A DNA stretch of 64,000 nt from Emcibacter sp. SYSU 3D8 (GTDB taxonomy: Bacteria > Pseudomonadota > Alphaproteobacteria > SMXS01), in assembly GCF_039655875.1 (NCBI RefSeq), contig NZ_JBBYXK010000002.1:372001-436000 (forward strand). The letters are read 5' to 3'. Shown in pieces: positions 18,758 through 27,246 of this stretch (position 1 is the stretch's first letter; each line of letters starts with the position of its first letter). A program made the translations under genes and the position numbers. Under the pieces are notes generated by a model that saw only the letters and a program-made list of their open reading frames with translations, was not told the origin of the DNA and did no database searches.

Positions 18758-19817
18758 TTTGTACCGGCTGATCCGCCCTGCCTTGATGAAGATCGACGCC
18801 GAGCAGGCGCATCGTCTGACCTTGCGGCTGTTGAACTCGCCGTTGGCCGGGCTGCTTGGCGGCGACACCGCCGAAACACCCGACCTGGAGACCACGTTTC
18901 TGGGGATTCGCCTGCCGAATCCGATAGGGCTGGCTGCGGGCTTCGACAAGAACGCCCAGGTGCCCGACGCCATGCTGCGCCTGGGTTTCGGTTTCGTCGA
19001 GATCGGCACGGTGACGCCGCGCCCCCAGGCAGGCAACCCACCGCCCCGGATCTTCCGGCTGGTCGAGGACGAGGCGGTGATCAACCGGATCGGCTTCGCC
19101 AACGAGGGCGCCGACATCGTGACGCGCCGCCTGTCCGAACGCCGAGCCGCCTCGCGCATGGGCAAGATCGGGATCAATATCGGCGCCAACAAGGATTCCG
19201 AGGACTGGGTGGGCGACTACGTCAACGGGTTGCAGCGGTTCTCGGGCCTGGGCGACTATTACACCATCAATATCTCGTCACCCAACACGCCGGGCCTGCG
19301 CGCCCTGCAGACGCGCGAATCGCTCAAGCCGCTGATGGATGCGCTGATCGCCACCCGCGAGCATATGAGCCGGGTACGCAAGCCGCCGCTGCTGGTGAAG
19401 CTGGCGCCGGACCTGAGCGCGCCCCAACTGGAGGACATCGCCGCGCTGGCGCTCGAGCACGATATTGACGGCCTGATCATTTCCAACACCACGATCGGCC
19501 GCCCCGAATCCCTGCACAGCCCGCATAGGAGCGAAGCCGGTGGACTGTCCGGCGCGCCGCTGAAAGCACTGGCGCTGGAGACTCTCCAGCGGATGTACCG
19601 CCTGACCGGCGGCACGGTGCCGCTGATCGGTGTGGGCGGCATATCGTCGGGACAGGACGTCTACGACCGCATCCGCGCCGGCGCATCGGTCGTCCAGCTC
19701 TATTCGGCGCTGGTCTATGAGGGACCCGGCCTTGTCAGACGCATCAAGGGCGAGCTGTCGGCGCTGCTGAAGCGCGACGGCTTCGCGACTGTGTCCGACG
19801 CCGTGGGCAAGAACTAG
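18750..19817 (+). CDS. pyrD: Dihydroorotate dehydrogenase (quinone), class 2
   Basis: A 355-residue flavoprotein that oxidises dihydroorotate to orotate in pyrimidine synthesis, using membrane quinone. The amphipathic N-terminal helix pair (YRLIRPALMKIDAEQAHRL) that marks class 2 enzymes is present, as are AAGFDKNAQ for FMN contact, the catalytic serine in ISSPNTPGLR, LVKLAPDL, and GVGGI near the phosphate site. The ATG at 18750 lies inside the end of the DUF952 gene. It converges with bacterioferritin, with 32 nt between. Confidence 0.93.
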   Translation: MRDLYRLIRPALMKIDAEQAHRLTLRLLNSPLAGLLGGDTAETPDLETTFLGIRLPNPIGLAAGFDKNAQVPDAMLRLGFGFVEIGTVTPRPQAGNPPPRIFRLVEDEAVINRIGFANEGADIVTRRLSERRAASRMGKIGINIGANKDSEDWVGDYVNGLQRFSGLGDYYTINISSPNTPGLRALQTRESLKPLMDALIATREHMSRVRKPPLLVKLAPDLSAPQLEDIAALALEHDIDGLIISNTTIGRPESLHSPHRSEAGGLSGAPLKALALETLQRMYRLTGGTVPLIGVGGISSGQDVYDRIRAGASVVQLYSALVYEGPGLVRRIKGELSALLKRDGFATVSDAVGKN

Positions 19818-19849
19818 CCGCTATAAGGGCGCCATCATGGCCGCAACGA

Positions 19850-20335
19850 TCAGCTCTCGCCGCTGTCGTCGCCCATCTGGGATTGCAGGTAGTTCTGGAT
19901 GCCGACCTTGTCGATCAACTCGATCTGGGTCTCGAGGAAGTCGATATGCTCTTCTTCCGATTCCAGGATGTCCTCGAATAGCTCACGCGAAATGTAGTCC
20001 CGCACCGTCTCGCAATGGGCGATGGCGTCGCGCAGCACCGGGCAGGCTTCCACTTCGGTATCGAGATCGGCCTTCAGGAGTTCGGCCACATTCTCGCCGA
20101 TCCGCAACCGGTTCAGATCCTGCAGGTTGGGCAGGCCTTCGAGAAACAGAATGCGGTTGATCAGCCTGTCCGCGTGCTTCATCTCGTCGATGGACTCTCC
20201 GTACTCGTAGTCGCCGAGCTTGTTGAGCCCCCAGTTCTTCAGCATGCGGGCATGGAGGAAGTACTGGTTGATCGCGGTCAGTTCGTTCTTGAGGGCCAGA
20301 TTGAGGAACTGGATAACCTTTTTGTCGCCCTTCAT
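19850..20335 (-). CDS. bfr: Bacterioferritin
   Basis: A 161-residue iron-storage subunit. The dinuclear-site ligands are visible: Glu18 ([11 protein letters not shown]), Glu51 and His54 with the heme-ligand Met52 between (DEMKHADRL), a Glu near 94 (DTEVEAC), and Glu127/His130 (SEEEHIDFL). It forms a 24-mer that oxidises and stores iron in the cytoplasm. A strong AAAGGAGGG ribosome site precedes the ATG, and a good sigma-70 promoter lies at 20384-20412. Its ferredoxin partner is the next gene upstream on the same strand. Confidence 0.95.
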   Translation of the reverse strand: MKGDKKVIQFLNLALKNELTAINQYFLHARMLKNWGLNKLGDYEYGESIDEMKHADRLINRILFLEGLPNLQDLNRLRIGENVAELLKADLDTEVEACPVLRDAIAHCETVRDYISRELFEDILESEEEHIDFLETQIELIDKVGIQNYLQSQMGDDSGES

Positions 20336-20383
20336 GGGACCCTCCTTTAATCGCCGGATATCGACGATAAACGCTTGGCGTTC

Positions 20384-20412
20384 AGAATAGGTCCGTTCGC
20401 CGCGCCGGTCAA
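20384..20412 (-). promoter_or_regulatory. Sigma-70-type promoter for bfr
   Basis: On the minus strand TTGACC (20407-20412) and TATTCT (20384-20389) are separated by 17 bp, about 50 nt before the bfr start. This gives bfr its own promoter, separate from the bfd promoter. Confidence 0.65.
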
Positions 20413-20436
20413 AAAATTACGCGGCGGCGCAATGGA

Positions 20437-20637
20437 CTAGAGGGAGACAAGTTCCACGGGAGCGGCGAGTTTGGCCCGTTCGGAATCAATCACGTCCTGG
20501 GCGTAGTACAGGCAGGTGCCGCAATCAGGGTCGACGCCGAGCGCGGCGTAGATGTCTTCCGCGGATGCGGCCGGGCGTTCCACGGCCAGTTCCCGAATCT
20601 GGCTTTCACGCAGGGCGTTACAGATGCAAACGTACAT
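20437..20637 (-). CDS. bfd: Bacterioferritin-associated ferredoxin (BFD-like [2Fe-2S])
   Basis: A 66-residue protein with the BFD [2Fe-2S] cysteines: CIC at residues 4-6 and CGTC near residues 40-43. Bfd docks on bacterioferritin and passes electrons to release stored iron. The frame extends to 20691, but that region contains the -10 box and Fur-like box, so the start is the ATG at 20637, which has a ctggag ribosome site. Confidence 0.92.
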   Translation of the reverse strand: MYVCICNALRESQIRELAVERPAASAEDIYAALGVDPDCGTCLYYAQDVIDSERAKLAAPVELVSL

Positions 20638-20663
20638 TCGATTCGCACTCCAGTTGCCATTTG

Positions 20664-20691
20664 TATATAGCCTGATGCGAATGAGTGTCAA
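20664..20691 (-). promoter_or_regulatory. Sigma-70-type promoter for bfd
   Basis: On the minus strand TTGACA (20686-20691) and TATATA (20664-20669) are 16 bp apart; an 18-bp alternative uses TATACA at 20662-20667. The start codon is about 27 nt downstream of the -10 box. Confidence 0.65.
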
Positions 20692-20695
20692 TTAC
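20677..20695 (-). promoter_or_regulatory. Fur-box-like operator over the bfd promoter
   Basis: Read on the minus strand, gtaattgacactcattcgc matches the classical 19-bp Fur box at 12 of 19 positions by hand alignment, and it covers the -35 box and part of the spacer. Iron-replete repression of bfd by Fur is the known logic in other bacteria. Whether Fur, Irr or another regulator acts here is not shown. Confidence 0.5.
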
Positions 20696-20781
20696 TCTGG
20701 AAGTGAAGCCCTGCTCCGTCATCGCTTGCGCCCGGTGGCGCGGCGTGGTTTCAGGGGAGCCGGACAAATCGGGGACCGAGC

Positions 20782-21129
20782 ATGAACGTGACCATCTACC
20801 ACAATCCGCGTTGCACGAAGTCGCGCGAGACCCTTGCCCTTCTGCAGCAGAAGGGGGTCGTGCCCGACATAATCGAATATCTTAAAACGCCGCCGTCGGC
20901 CGCCGAGCTGGACGCGGTCCTGCAGAAACTGGGCATGGAGCCGCGCGAGGCCATGCGCCGGAAGGAACCGCCCTACAAGGCGCTGGCGCTGGACAATGAG
21001 GCGCTGACTCGCGGCCAGCTGATCCAGGCGATGGTCGAAAATCCGGTGCTGATCGAGCGGCCCATCGTGCTGGCGAACGACAAGGCGCGCATCGGCCGCC
21101 CGCCCGAGGCCGTGCTGGACATTCTCTAG
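20782..21129 (+). CDS. arsC: ArsC-family arsenate reductase-like protein
   Basis: A 115-residue thioredoxin-fold protein. The N-terminal YHNPRCTKSRET places the catalytic cysteine at residue 11, as in glutaredoxin-coupled ArsC. NPVLIERPIVL near residues 86-96 supplies the conserved Arg-Pro. It would reduce arsenate to arsenite; ArsC/Spx-like relatives such as YffB also fit. No arsenite pump or ArsR gene is adjacent, so an arsenic role is uncertain. Confidence 0.8.
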   Translation: MNVTIYHNPRCTKSRETLALLQQKGVVPDIIEYLKTPPSAAELDAVLQKLGMEPREAMRRKEPPYKALALDNEALTRGQLIQAMVENPVLIERPIVLANDKARIGRPPEAVLDIL

Positions 21130-21168
21130 CGCCCGCGAAGCTGCCGCGAGGACCCCGCCGGCGTCGCA

Positions 21169-21198
21169 TTGACATACCTTACGGGGGTATAGTACAAA
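21169..21198 (+). promoter_or_regulatory. Metal-responsive promoter with CsoR-type operator
   Basis: TTGACA at 21169-21174 and TACAAA at 21193-21198 are 18 bp apart. Within the spacer, 21174-21190 reads ataccttacgggggtat, an inverted repeat (atacc/ggtat) around a G-tract that closely resembles known CsoR copper-sensor operators. Repressor binding here would block RNA polymerase until copper rises. The genes downstream (TolC-like lipoprotein and multicopper oxidase) fit copper control. No csoR gene is in the window. Confidence 0.6.
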
Positions 21199-21275
21199 TC
21201 CACTATCAATGCCGTGATGGTGGACGTATCCCATCCCATCTCGCGCTGTTCGGCCTGCTCGCAGGCTGCGCGGCG

Positions 21276-22583
21276 ATGCCGCCGGACCAGGGTTTCTCGC
21301 CGGTGGCGCAAGAGGTGAAATCCCGCTCGGGCCATGATGTCGCGTGGCTGCGCGACGGCGATGCCCGGCAACTGGCGGATGCGCTCACGGCCTCGCTGCT
21401 TGCCGAACCCCTGACCGCCGACAGCGCCACCCGGATCGCGCTGGTGGGCAACCGCGACCTGCAGGCCAGCTTCGCCCAGGTCGCCACCGCCGACGCGGTG
21501 CAGGCGGCCACCCCGCGCAACCCGGTGCTCGATGCCGCCATGAAGCTGCCCACCGATGGCGGCGGGCTGAACCTGGATTTCGGCGTCGCGTTCGAGTTCA
21601 TCGATCTGCTGTTTCTGCCCGCCCGGAGCCGGGCCGCCGAGGCCGAGGCCGAGGCCGTACGGCTGCGTGTGACCGGCGAGGTGCTGGCGCTGGCGGCACG
21701 GACACGGATCGCCTTCGTCGAGGTGCAGGCGGCGACACGCGGCGCGGCCCTGTCCGCCGACGCGCTGGACATCGCCCAGGCCAGGGCGGACGCGGCGAAT
21801 GTCCTGCGCGAGGCCGGCAACATCACTGCCGGACAGCGCGCCATGGCGGCCGGCCAGCTGGCGCAGGCGCGGCTCGCCGCCACTGCGGCACAGGACGCCA
21901 GGACCGCCGCGCGCGAGCGGCTCAATATCCTCATGGGCGTGCGCGAGGATGGATGGCGGGCGACCTCCACCATCCCGGATATGCCGGCGGCGGACGGGCT
22001 GGACGGCCTGGAGCGCCGTGCGCTCGAGGCGAGCCTTGAAGTGGCCGCGGCCTGGCAGGATCTGATCGCCCTTGGCGAACGCAACGGTCTCGCCCGGCGG
22101 GTCATCACCGACGCCGAAGCCGGCGCCGTGGCCGAACGCAACGAAGGCTCCTGGGAAGCGGGCCCCAGCATCGCCGTGCCGCTGCCGCTGTTCGACCTGG
22201 GCGGGGCACGCTCGGCAAGGGCGCGGGCGCAGGTGCTGCAGGCCGAGGACCGTCACGCCGCCGCCCAGGTGCGGGTCCTGTCGGCGGCCCGCGCGGCACG
22301 GGCGCAGCTGGAGCGGGCGCGCGCCGATGCGGCGACCAGCCGCGACCAGGCGCTGCCCGCGGGGCGCGAGGCGATGCGTCAGGCCATGCTCGGCTACAAC
22401 GCCATGCAGACCGGCATCTTCGATCTGCTGGACGCCCGCGCGGCGGCGATCGAGACCAAGCGCCGGCACGTGGTGGCGCTGACCGCCTATTGGTCGGCCA
22501 GCACCCGCGCCGCGCTGCTGGCGCAGGGAGGCTCGGCCGGCACGGCAGTGTCCGTGGCGGCCCAGACCGCGGGAGAGCACTGA
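21276..22583 (+). CDS. TolC-family outer-membrane lipoprotein (copper module); 5' end uncertain
   Basis: At least 435 residues with long Ala/Arg/Glu/Gln-rich helices, as in TolC/CusC-type outer-membrane channels. The first in-frame ATG is 21276. Directly upstream, the same frame (21243-21275) encodes LALFGLLAGCAA, a clear lipoprotein signal end with lipobox LAGC, yet no ATG/GTG/TTG is in frame between the promoter and this point. The available ATG at 21217 is in another frame. A tandem atccc-atccc at 21228-21237 could be a frame-breaking duplication. The gene overlaps the multicopper oxidase start by one base. Confidence 0.75.
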   Translation: MPPDQGFSPVAQEVKSRSGHDVAWLRDGDARQLADALTASLLAEPLTADSATRIALVGNRDLQASFAQVATADAVQAATPRNPVLDAAMKLPTDGGGLNLDFGVAFEFIDLLFLPARSRAAEAEAEAVRLRVTGEVLALAARTRIAFVEVQAATRGAALSADALDIAQARADAANVLREAGNITAGQRAMAAGQLAQARLAATAAQDARTAARERLNILMGVREDGWRATSTIPDMPAADGLDGLERRALEASLEVAAAWQDLIALGERNGLARRVITDAEAGAVAERNEGSWEAGPSIAVPLPLFDLGGARSARARAQVLQAEDRHAAAQVRVLSAARAARAQLERARADAATSRDQALPAGREAMRQAMLGYNAMQTGIFDLLDARAAAIETKRRHVVALTAYWSASTRAALLAQGGSAGTAVSVAAQTAGEH

Positions 22584-23893
22584 TGTCCGGCATCAATCGC
22601 AGACAGGCACTGGGGCTTTCGGGCGCGGCACTGGCCGCCGGCGTGCTGGTATCGCGCGACGCGCTGGCCCAGCACGATCACCACATGCCACCGGCATCGC
22701 CCGCCCCGCCGCCGCCGGCGGCGACATCCCGGCGCGGCAGGGTCACGACACCGGGCGGCGACACGCTGTCGTTCCGGACGGTCGGCGGCGTGAAGATATT
22801 CCACCTGGTTGCCGAACCGGTGGCGCATGTTTTCGCGCCGGGCCTGAACGGGCAATGTTGGGGCTACAACGGCCGCGTGCATGGGCCGACCATCGAGGCG
22901 GTCGAGGGCGACCGGGTTCGGGTCTATGTGACCAACAAGCTGCCCGCGCCGACCACCATCCACTGGCACGGCATCATCCTGCCGAACGGCATGGACGGCG
23001 TCGGCGGGCTGAACCAGCCGACCATCAAGCCGGGAGAGACGTTCCTTTATGAATGGACGTTCCGCCAGCACGGGACATTCATGTACCACCCGCACCACGA
23101 CGAGATGACCCAGATGGCCATGGGCCTGATGGGGCTGGTGGTGGTGCATCCGCGCGAGGCGCGGCCCGCCGACCGCGACTACGCCCTGATGCTGAGCACA
23201 TGGAAGGTGACGCCCGGCACCACGCGCCCCGATCCCAACGAAATGACCGACTTCAACGTGCTGACCATGAACGGGCTGTGCTATCCGGGGACGCCCCCCT
23301 TGCTGGCGCGCACCGGCGACCTGGTGCGGATCCGCATCGGCAACCTCAGCGCCATGGATCATCACCCGATCCACCTGCGCGGCCACAATTTCCGGGTGAC
23401 GGAAACCGACGGCGGGCCGATACCGCGGGCCGGGCAGTGGCCGGAGACCACCGTGCTGGTGCCGACCGGGTCCACCCGCACGATCGAGTTCACCGCCGAG
23501 CATCCCGGCGACTGGGCGATGCATTGCCACATGACCCATCACCTGATGAACCAGATGGGGCACGACCTGCCCAACATGATCGGCGCCGATGCCGGAAAGC
23601 TTCGGGCCGCCATCGGCAAGGCCGTGCCGGATGCCATGGTCATGGGCACCAGCGGCATGGACGACATGGGCGAGCACGGCATGCACATGGAGATGCCCGA
23701 GAACACCATCGCCATGGCGCCGATCCAGGGGCCGCACGATGCGATCACCATGGGCGGCATGTTCACCATCCTGAAGGTCCGCGACGATCTGACGGACAAT
23801 CCCGATCCGGGCTGGTACGAGCAGCCGCGCGGCAGCGCGTCGCGCCTTGCCAGCGCCGACGAGCTGAAGCGGGACGGGATCGAGCGGACCTAG
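22583..23893 (+). CDS. Multicopper oxidase, Tat-exported (copper tolerance)
   Basis: A 436-residue oxidase. The N-terminus NRRQALGLSGAALAAG is a twin-arginine signal. Copper ligands appear in order: HWHG, HPHHDE, HPIHLRGH and HCHMTHHLM, covering the type 1, 2 and 3 sites. The C-terminal part is Met/His-rich (GMDDMGEHGMHMEM), typical of enzymes that oxidise Cu(I) in the periplasm. It begins on the last base of the TolC-like gene's stop codon and shares the CsoR-type promoter. It overlaps the end of the convergent MFS gene by 4 nt. Confidence 0.9.
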   Translation: MSGINRRQALGLSGAALAAGVLVSRDALAQHDHHMPPASPAPPPPAATSRRGRVTTPGGDTLSFRTVGGVKIFHLVAEPVAHVFAPGLNGQCWGYNGRVHGPTIEAVEGDRVRVYVTNKLPAPTTIHWHGIILPNGMDGVGGLNQPTIKPGETFLYEWTFRQHGTFMYHPHHDEMTQMAMGLMGLVVVHPREARPADRDYALMLSTWKVTPGTTRPDPNEMTDFNVLTMNGLCYPGTPPLLARTGDLVRIRIGNLSAMDHHPIHLRGHNFRVTETDGGPIPRAGQWPETTVLVPTGSTRTIEFTAEHPGDWAMHCHMTHHLMNQMGHDLPNMIGADAGKLRAAIGKAVPDAMVMGTSGMDDMGEHGMHMEMPENTIAMAPIQGPHDAITMGGMFTILKVRDDLTDNPDPGWYEQPRGSASRLASADELKRDGIERT

Positions 23894-25185
23894 GCGGCGG
23901 CCCGGCGCGGCAGCGCGATAGCCGCCGTCCTGGTCATCGCGCTCTTGTGCAGGAAGTACATGAGCGCGGCGGCCAAGGGGAGCACCCAGAGATAGATCCC
24001 GAATGCCGTCACCGACAGCGGCAGGCCGGCAATCTCGAAATGGAACGTCCCGGTATAGCTGCCAAGGCTGTCGCGGATCTTGGCGGAAATCCACGGTCCC
24101 GCCGCCGCCGAGATCGAGAAGAACGGCGTCGCCATGCCCATCACCCGGCTGAACGAGCGGGCGCCGAACTTCTGTCCGACCATCACGCAGCACACCGGCA
24201 GCAGGCCGCCGGCGCCAAGGCCGATCAGGCCGCTGATCAGCATCAGCTGACGATAGCTTGGCTCGCCCAGGGTCAGCAGCAGCGTGCCCCAGATGACCGC
24301 GGTGGCGATCCAGTAGGGAATCCGCGCATCGACCTTGTCCGCCATCCAGCCCAGCGCCAGCCTGCCGACGATGCCGGCGACGGCAAGGATCGGAATCAGC
24401 AGCGACATGCGCTGGGGATCGATGCCCAGATCGTGCGCATAGGGCCCGATGCTGGTGAGGAAGGAATAGGAGGCGAGCGTCGTACCCAGGCAAGCGAGCC
24501 CGATGATCCAGAAAGTCGGCTCGCGCAGCACCTCGAAGAACCCCCAGGGCGCCTCGCCCGCCGCCGTGCCCTGTGCCGTCTGCGCCGTGTCGGCAACGCG
24601 CGTCTCACCCTCGCGGGGCATGCGGACGATGAACCACACCAGCGGAACGACCAGGATCACCACCAGCGCCGCCAGCATCAGGTTGGCGTCGCGCCAGCCG
24701 TAATTCTTCAGCAGCCAGGCCAGCAGCGGCGGCATGACGATACCGCCGAACGAGGAACCGAGCAGCGAGATGCCGACGGCGAAGCCGACCCGGCTCGGGA
24801 ACCACCTGGCCGCCAGCACCTGCCCGGCAAGCGTGGTGGAGAACGCGTAGCCGCAGGCGATCAGCGTGGTGTACAGCGTGATGATCTGCCACATGGACGT
24901 GGCGTAGGCGACGAGCACCATGCCTGCCGCCAGCAGCAGCGTGCCGCCGATGATGATCCAGCGCATGGAAAAGCGGTCCATCAGCCGGCCGGCATAGAGC
25001 ATCAGCGCCCCGGTCGCCAGCGTGGCGCCGGCATTGGCGCGCATGATCATTTCGGCGCCGGTGTCGAACTCGGTGATCCACGGCGTTCCCCAGACGGTGA
25101 AGCCATAGAACACGATGCCGACCATCAGCGCCTGGAACACGATCGCCACGGCGAGCACGTTCCATCCGTAGTACCAGCGCATCAA
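23890..25185 (-). CDS. MFS transporter (oxalate/formate antiporter-like)
   Basis: A 431-residue carrier with about 12 hydrophobic spans and a central hydrophilic loop near residues 195-220. The N-terminal YYGWNVLAVAIVFQ and the LMDRFSMRW loop after the second span resemble monocarboxylate/oxalate-formate antiporter relatives. Substrate unknown. GGGGAAAATTG precedes the ATG. It lies 106 nt downstream of the dehydratase genes on the same strand and may carry an acid handled by that cluster (inference). Confidence 0.85.
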   Translation of the reverse strand: MMRWYYGWNVLAVAIVFQALMVGIVFYGFTVWGTPWITEFDTGAEMIMRANAGATLATGALMLYAGRLMDRFSMRWIIIGGTLLLAAGMVLVAYATSMWQIITLYTTLIACGYAFSTTLAGQVLAARWFPSRVGFAVGISLLGSSFGGIVMPPLLAWLLKNYGWRDANLMLAALVVILVVPLVWFIVRMPREGETRVADTAQTAQGTAAGEAPWGFFEVLREPTFWIIGLACLGTTLASYSFLTSIGPYAHDLGIDPQRMSLLIPILAVAGIVGRLALGWMADKVDARIPYWIATAVIWGTLLLTLGEPSYRQLMLISGLIGLGAGGLLPVCCVMVGQKFGARSFSRVMGMATPFFSISAAAGPWISAKIRDSLGSYTGTFHFEIAGLPLSVTAFGIYLWVLPLAAALMYFLHKSAMTRTAAIALPRRAAA

Positions 25186-25291
25186 TTTTCCCCGTTTGGT
25201 TCGGCGTTCAGTCTCCGACGGTTCAGGGGCCGCGTAAACGGATTATTCAGCGCCTGCGCAGAATCCCTGGCCGGTCAGGAGGCATGGCGCT

Positions 25292-25708
25292 TCATACGGG
25301 AAACGCCACCGTCGCCGTGCCCGTGGACAGCCGCGCGCCGGTATCGTCGTCCATCCACAACTCGAGATCGGCAATGGTCTCGCCTGCCTCGGCGCGGAGG
25401 GCGGTCACCCTGCCGCCCGAGGTCATGCGGCGGCCCTTGAAGAGCGGGCCGCGCAGACGGATGGCGACGGCGGCGATGCGCGCCGACGGACCGGCCCAAT
25501 GGCGCAGCATGGCGTGCAGATAGGCATGCAGCAGCGGCGCCATGGCGAAAGGCGCGGGAAAACCCTCGTGCCGCGCCACGTCGTCGTCCCAGTGATGGCC
25601 GGCGAATTCATCGTTCACCGCGGCAAAGCGGTTCCAGTGATGCACGGTGCCCTCGCGGGAGAACGCCGGGATCTCGTCGCCCACGGCGATGGCGCCGGGA
25701 TCGGTCAT
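25292..25708 (-). CDS. MaoC-like hotdog dehydratase, C-terminal-type subunit
   Basis: A 138-residue hotdog-fold protein. FAGHHWDDDVARHEGFP near residues 35-51 aligns with the hydratase motif that carries the catalytic Asp/His pair of MaoC enzymes, though it departs from the canonical GDxNPxH. It starts in the TGATG of the partner gene's stop. With the next gene it likely forms a two-subunit enoyl-CoA hydratase/3-hydroxyacyl-CoA dehydratase. Substrate unknown. Confidence 0.75.
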   Translation of the reverse strand: MTDPGAIAVGDEIPAFSREGTVHHWNRFAAVNDEFAGHHWDDDVARHEGFPAPFAMAPLLHAYLHAMLRHWAGPSARIAAVAIRLRGPLFKGRRMTSGGRVTALRAEAGETIADLELWMDDDTGARLSTGTATVAFPV

Positions 25709-26208
25709 CAGTACCTCGCGAAGACGGAATCGAGGGTGCGCACCCATTCGCCGCGCTGGTTGGTGAACTCCTGCGACAAGGTGGTGTAGAGCATCAGCCC
25801 CATGCGGCCTTCGCGCTCCATGTAGTCGGTGATCTTCCAGATGCAGCGGATCACGTCGCCGGGCCGCATCGGCGCGCCGTGACGGGCGCGGATCTCGGTC
25901 AGCAGGATCGCCTTGTAATCGGGCGTCGCCACGCCCAGTTCGGATTCGCGAAAGGCGCTCATGGAAACCGGCGGATCGTCGGGCGTCGGCATGGCGGCTG
26001 TCCAGGCGAACGGATTGAAGTCCTCGGGCGCGGCGATGCCGCCGAACTGGGCGGCATAGTCCTCGTCCCAGTACTGGCGCGGCGGTGGTTCGGGCCAGTA
26101 TACCGCCATCGCCCATTTGCGGATGTCCGACAGCGCGATGGGATGGGAGATGGCCTCGCGCATCACCTTGCCGACAATGCCGCGCATCTCGTCCGTGATC
26201 CATGTCAT
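25708..26208 (-). CDS. MaoC N-terminal / FAS1-like dehydratase-domain subunit
   Basis: A 166-residue hotdog-type protein with FNPFAW and RPGDVIRCIWKITDYMEREGRMG, the latter typical of the N-terminal MaoC-like dehydratase domain that pairs with a catalytic half. Its stop overlaps the following subunit gene by one base, and its start overlaps the MpaB-like gene's stop by 4 nt, so the three genes are one minus-strand operon. Such split hydratases act on acyl-CoA substrates, including sterol side chains in actinobacteria; the substrate here is not known. Confidence 0.75.
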   Translation of the reverse strand: MTWITDEMRGIVGKVMREAISHPIALSDIRKWAMAVYWPEPPPRQYWDEDYAAQFGGIAAPEDFNPFAWTAAMPTPDDPPVSMSAFRESELGVATPDYKAILLTEIRARHGAPMRPGDVIRCIWKITDYMEREGRMGLMLYTTLSQEFTNQRGEWVRTLDSVFARY

Positions 26209-27131
26209 GCCGCGCCCCGCCGGTAGAGAAAATCAGCCGGCAGGCCAAGGCGCAGGCACGACTGCACCGCCGGGCTCGACGCCAGCATCATGCGTTCGGA
26301 GAATTGCGCCGCCCGCCGGACCAGCGGCGCCTGCCACGGCACAAGGCCCTGGTCGCGGTCCAGTCCCAGCAGGTCGCGCACCCGCCGTGGCGTGATGTCG
26401 ACGGCGGCGCGCACCAGCAGCCGCTGGGCCGGCCGGAACGGCGCCGGGAAGATCGGCGCCCGGCCCATGATCTCGAGAAACTCGAACAGAATGGGCGACG
26501 CCTCCAGCCGGCCGTGCATGGCATCGAACAGGGCCGCGCGCTCGGCATCCGACATGGGCGCGTCGACGGCGCCGTAGAGCCGGGCGGCGGCGTCACCCTC
26601 GGCGTAGTAGCGGTCGAGTTCATCCTTCGACAGCGGCTGGACATATCGGCTCCAGGCCTCGGCGAACCCGAAGCTGGCGGTCGCCTGCACCCAGGTCAGC
26701 AGGTCCGCATCGGCGGCCCGGTAACGGACGCCCGAGGCGGTTTCGCCATGCACCCGCGCATGCATGCGCCGGACGCCGGCGATCATGGTCTGGGCCACGC
26801 TGCGCGCGCCATAGACCGTGACCATGGCAGCGAGGCCGGTCCGCCGCAGCCGGCGCACAGGATCGCCCCGGAAGCCGGAATGCTCCCATACGCCCGACCG
26901 GACCGACGGCTCGGCCAGTTCCAGGATCACCGCCGCGACCCCGCCGATGAACATCGTGATCGGGTTCTTGAAAATGCGCCACGACACGGAATCGGCGGCC
27001 ACCAGCGCGGGCTCTCCCGCTGGCTGGGCGAAATCGATGGCATGGCTTTCCGAACGCAGGAGCGCGCTGGCGGCCGTGTCGAGGCGGCGCGACAGTGCAA
27101 GCGGCAGCATGACTCTGGCGGTTCCAGGCAT
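26205..27131 (-). CDS. MpaB-like (DUF2236) oxygenase-family protein
   Basis: About 308 residues. The pattern SVSWRIFKNPITMFIGG, the HARVHGETASGVRYRAADADLL segment with paired histidines, and LLTWVQATASFGFAEAW match the DUF2236/MpaB family, whose members bind heme through histidines and include latex-clearing and mycophenolate-side-chain oxygenases. The start at 27131 has a GGGGAGACC ribosome site; an upstream ATG at 27179 is less likely. First gene of an operon with two hotdog dehydratase subunits. Confidence 0.75.
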   Translation of the reverse strand: MPGTARVMLPLALSRRLDTAASALLRSESHAIDFAQPAGEPALVAADSVSWRIFKNPITMFIGGVAAVILELAEPSVRSGVWEHSGFRGDPVRRLRRTGLAAMVTVYGARSVAQTMIAGVRRMHARVHGETASGVRYRAADADLLTWVQATASFGFAEAWSRYVQPLSKDELDRYYAEGDAAARLYGAVDAPMSDAERAALFDAMHGRLEASPILFEFLEIMGRAPIFPAPFRPAQRLLVRAAVDITPRRVRDLLGLDRDQGLVPWQAPLVRRAAQFSERMMLASSPAVQSCLRLGLPADFLYRRGAA

Positions 27132-27246
27132 GTGGTCTCCCCAAATCCCATCATACCTCAAGCCCGCGCGGTTACCCACGATTGCAGTTGCAGGGCATTT
27201 GGCGAGAATTGGCGGTGCATGCCACGCCGTTCAAGGGAGACCTCAC

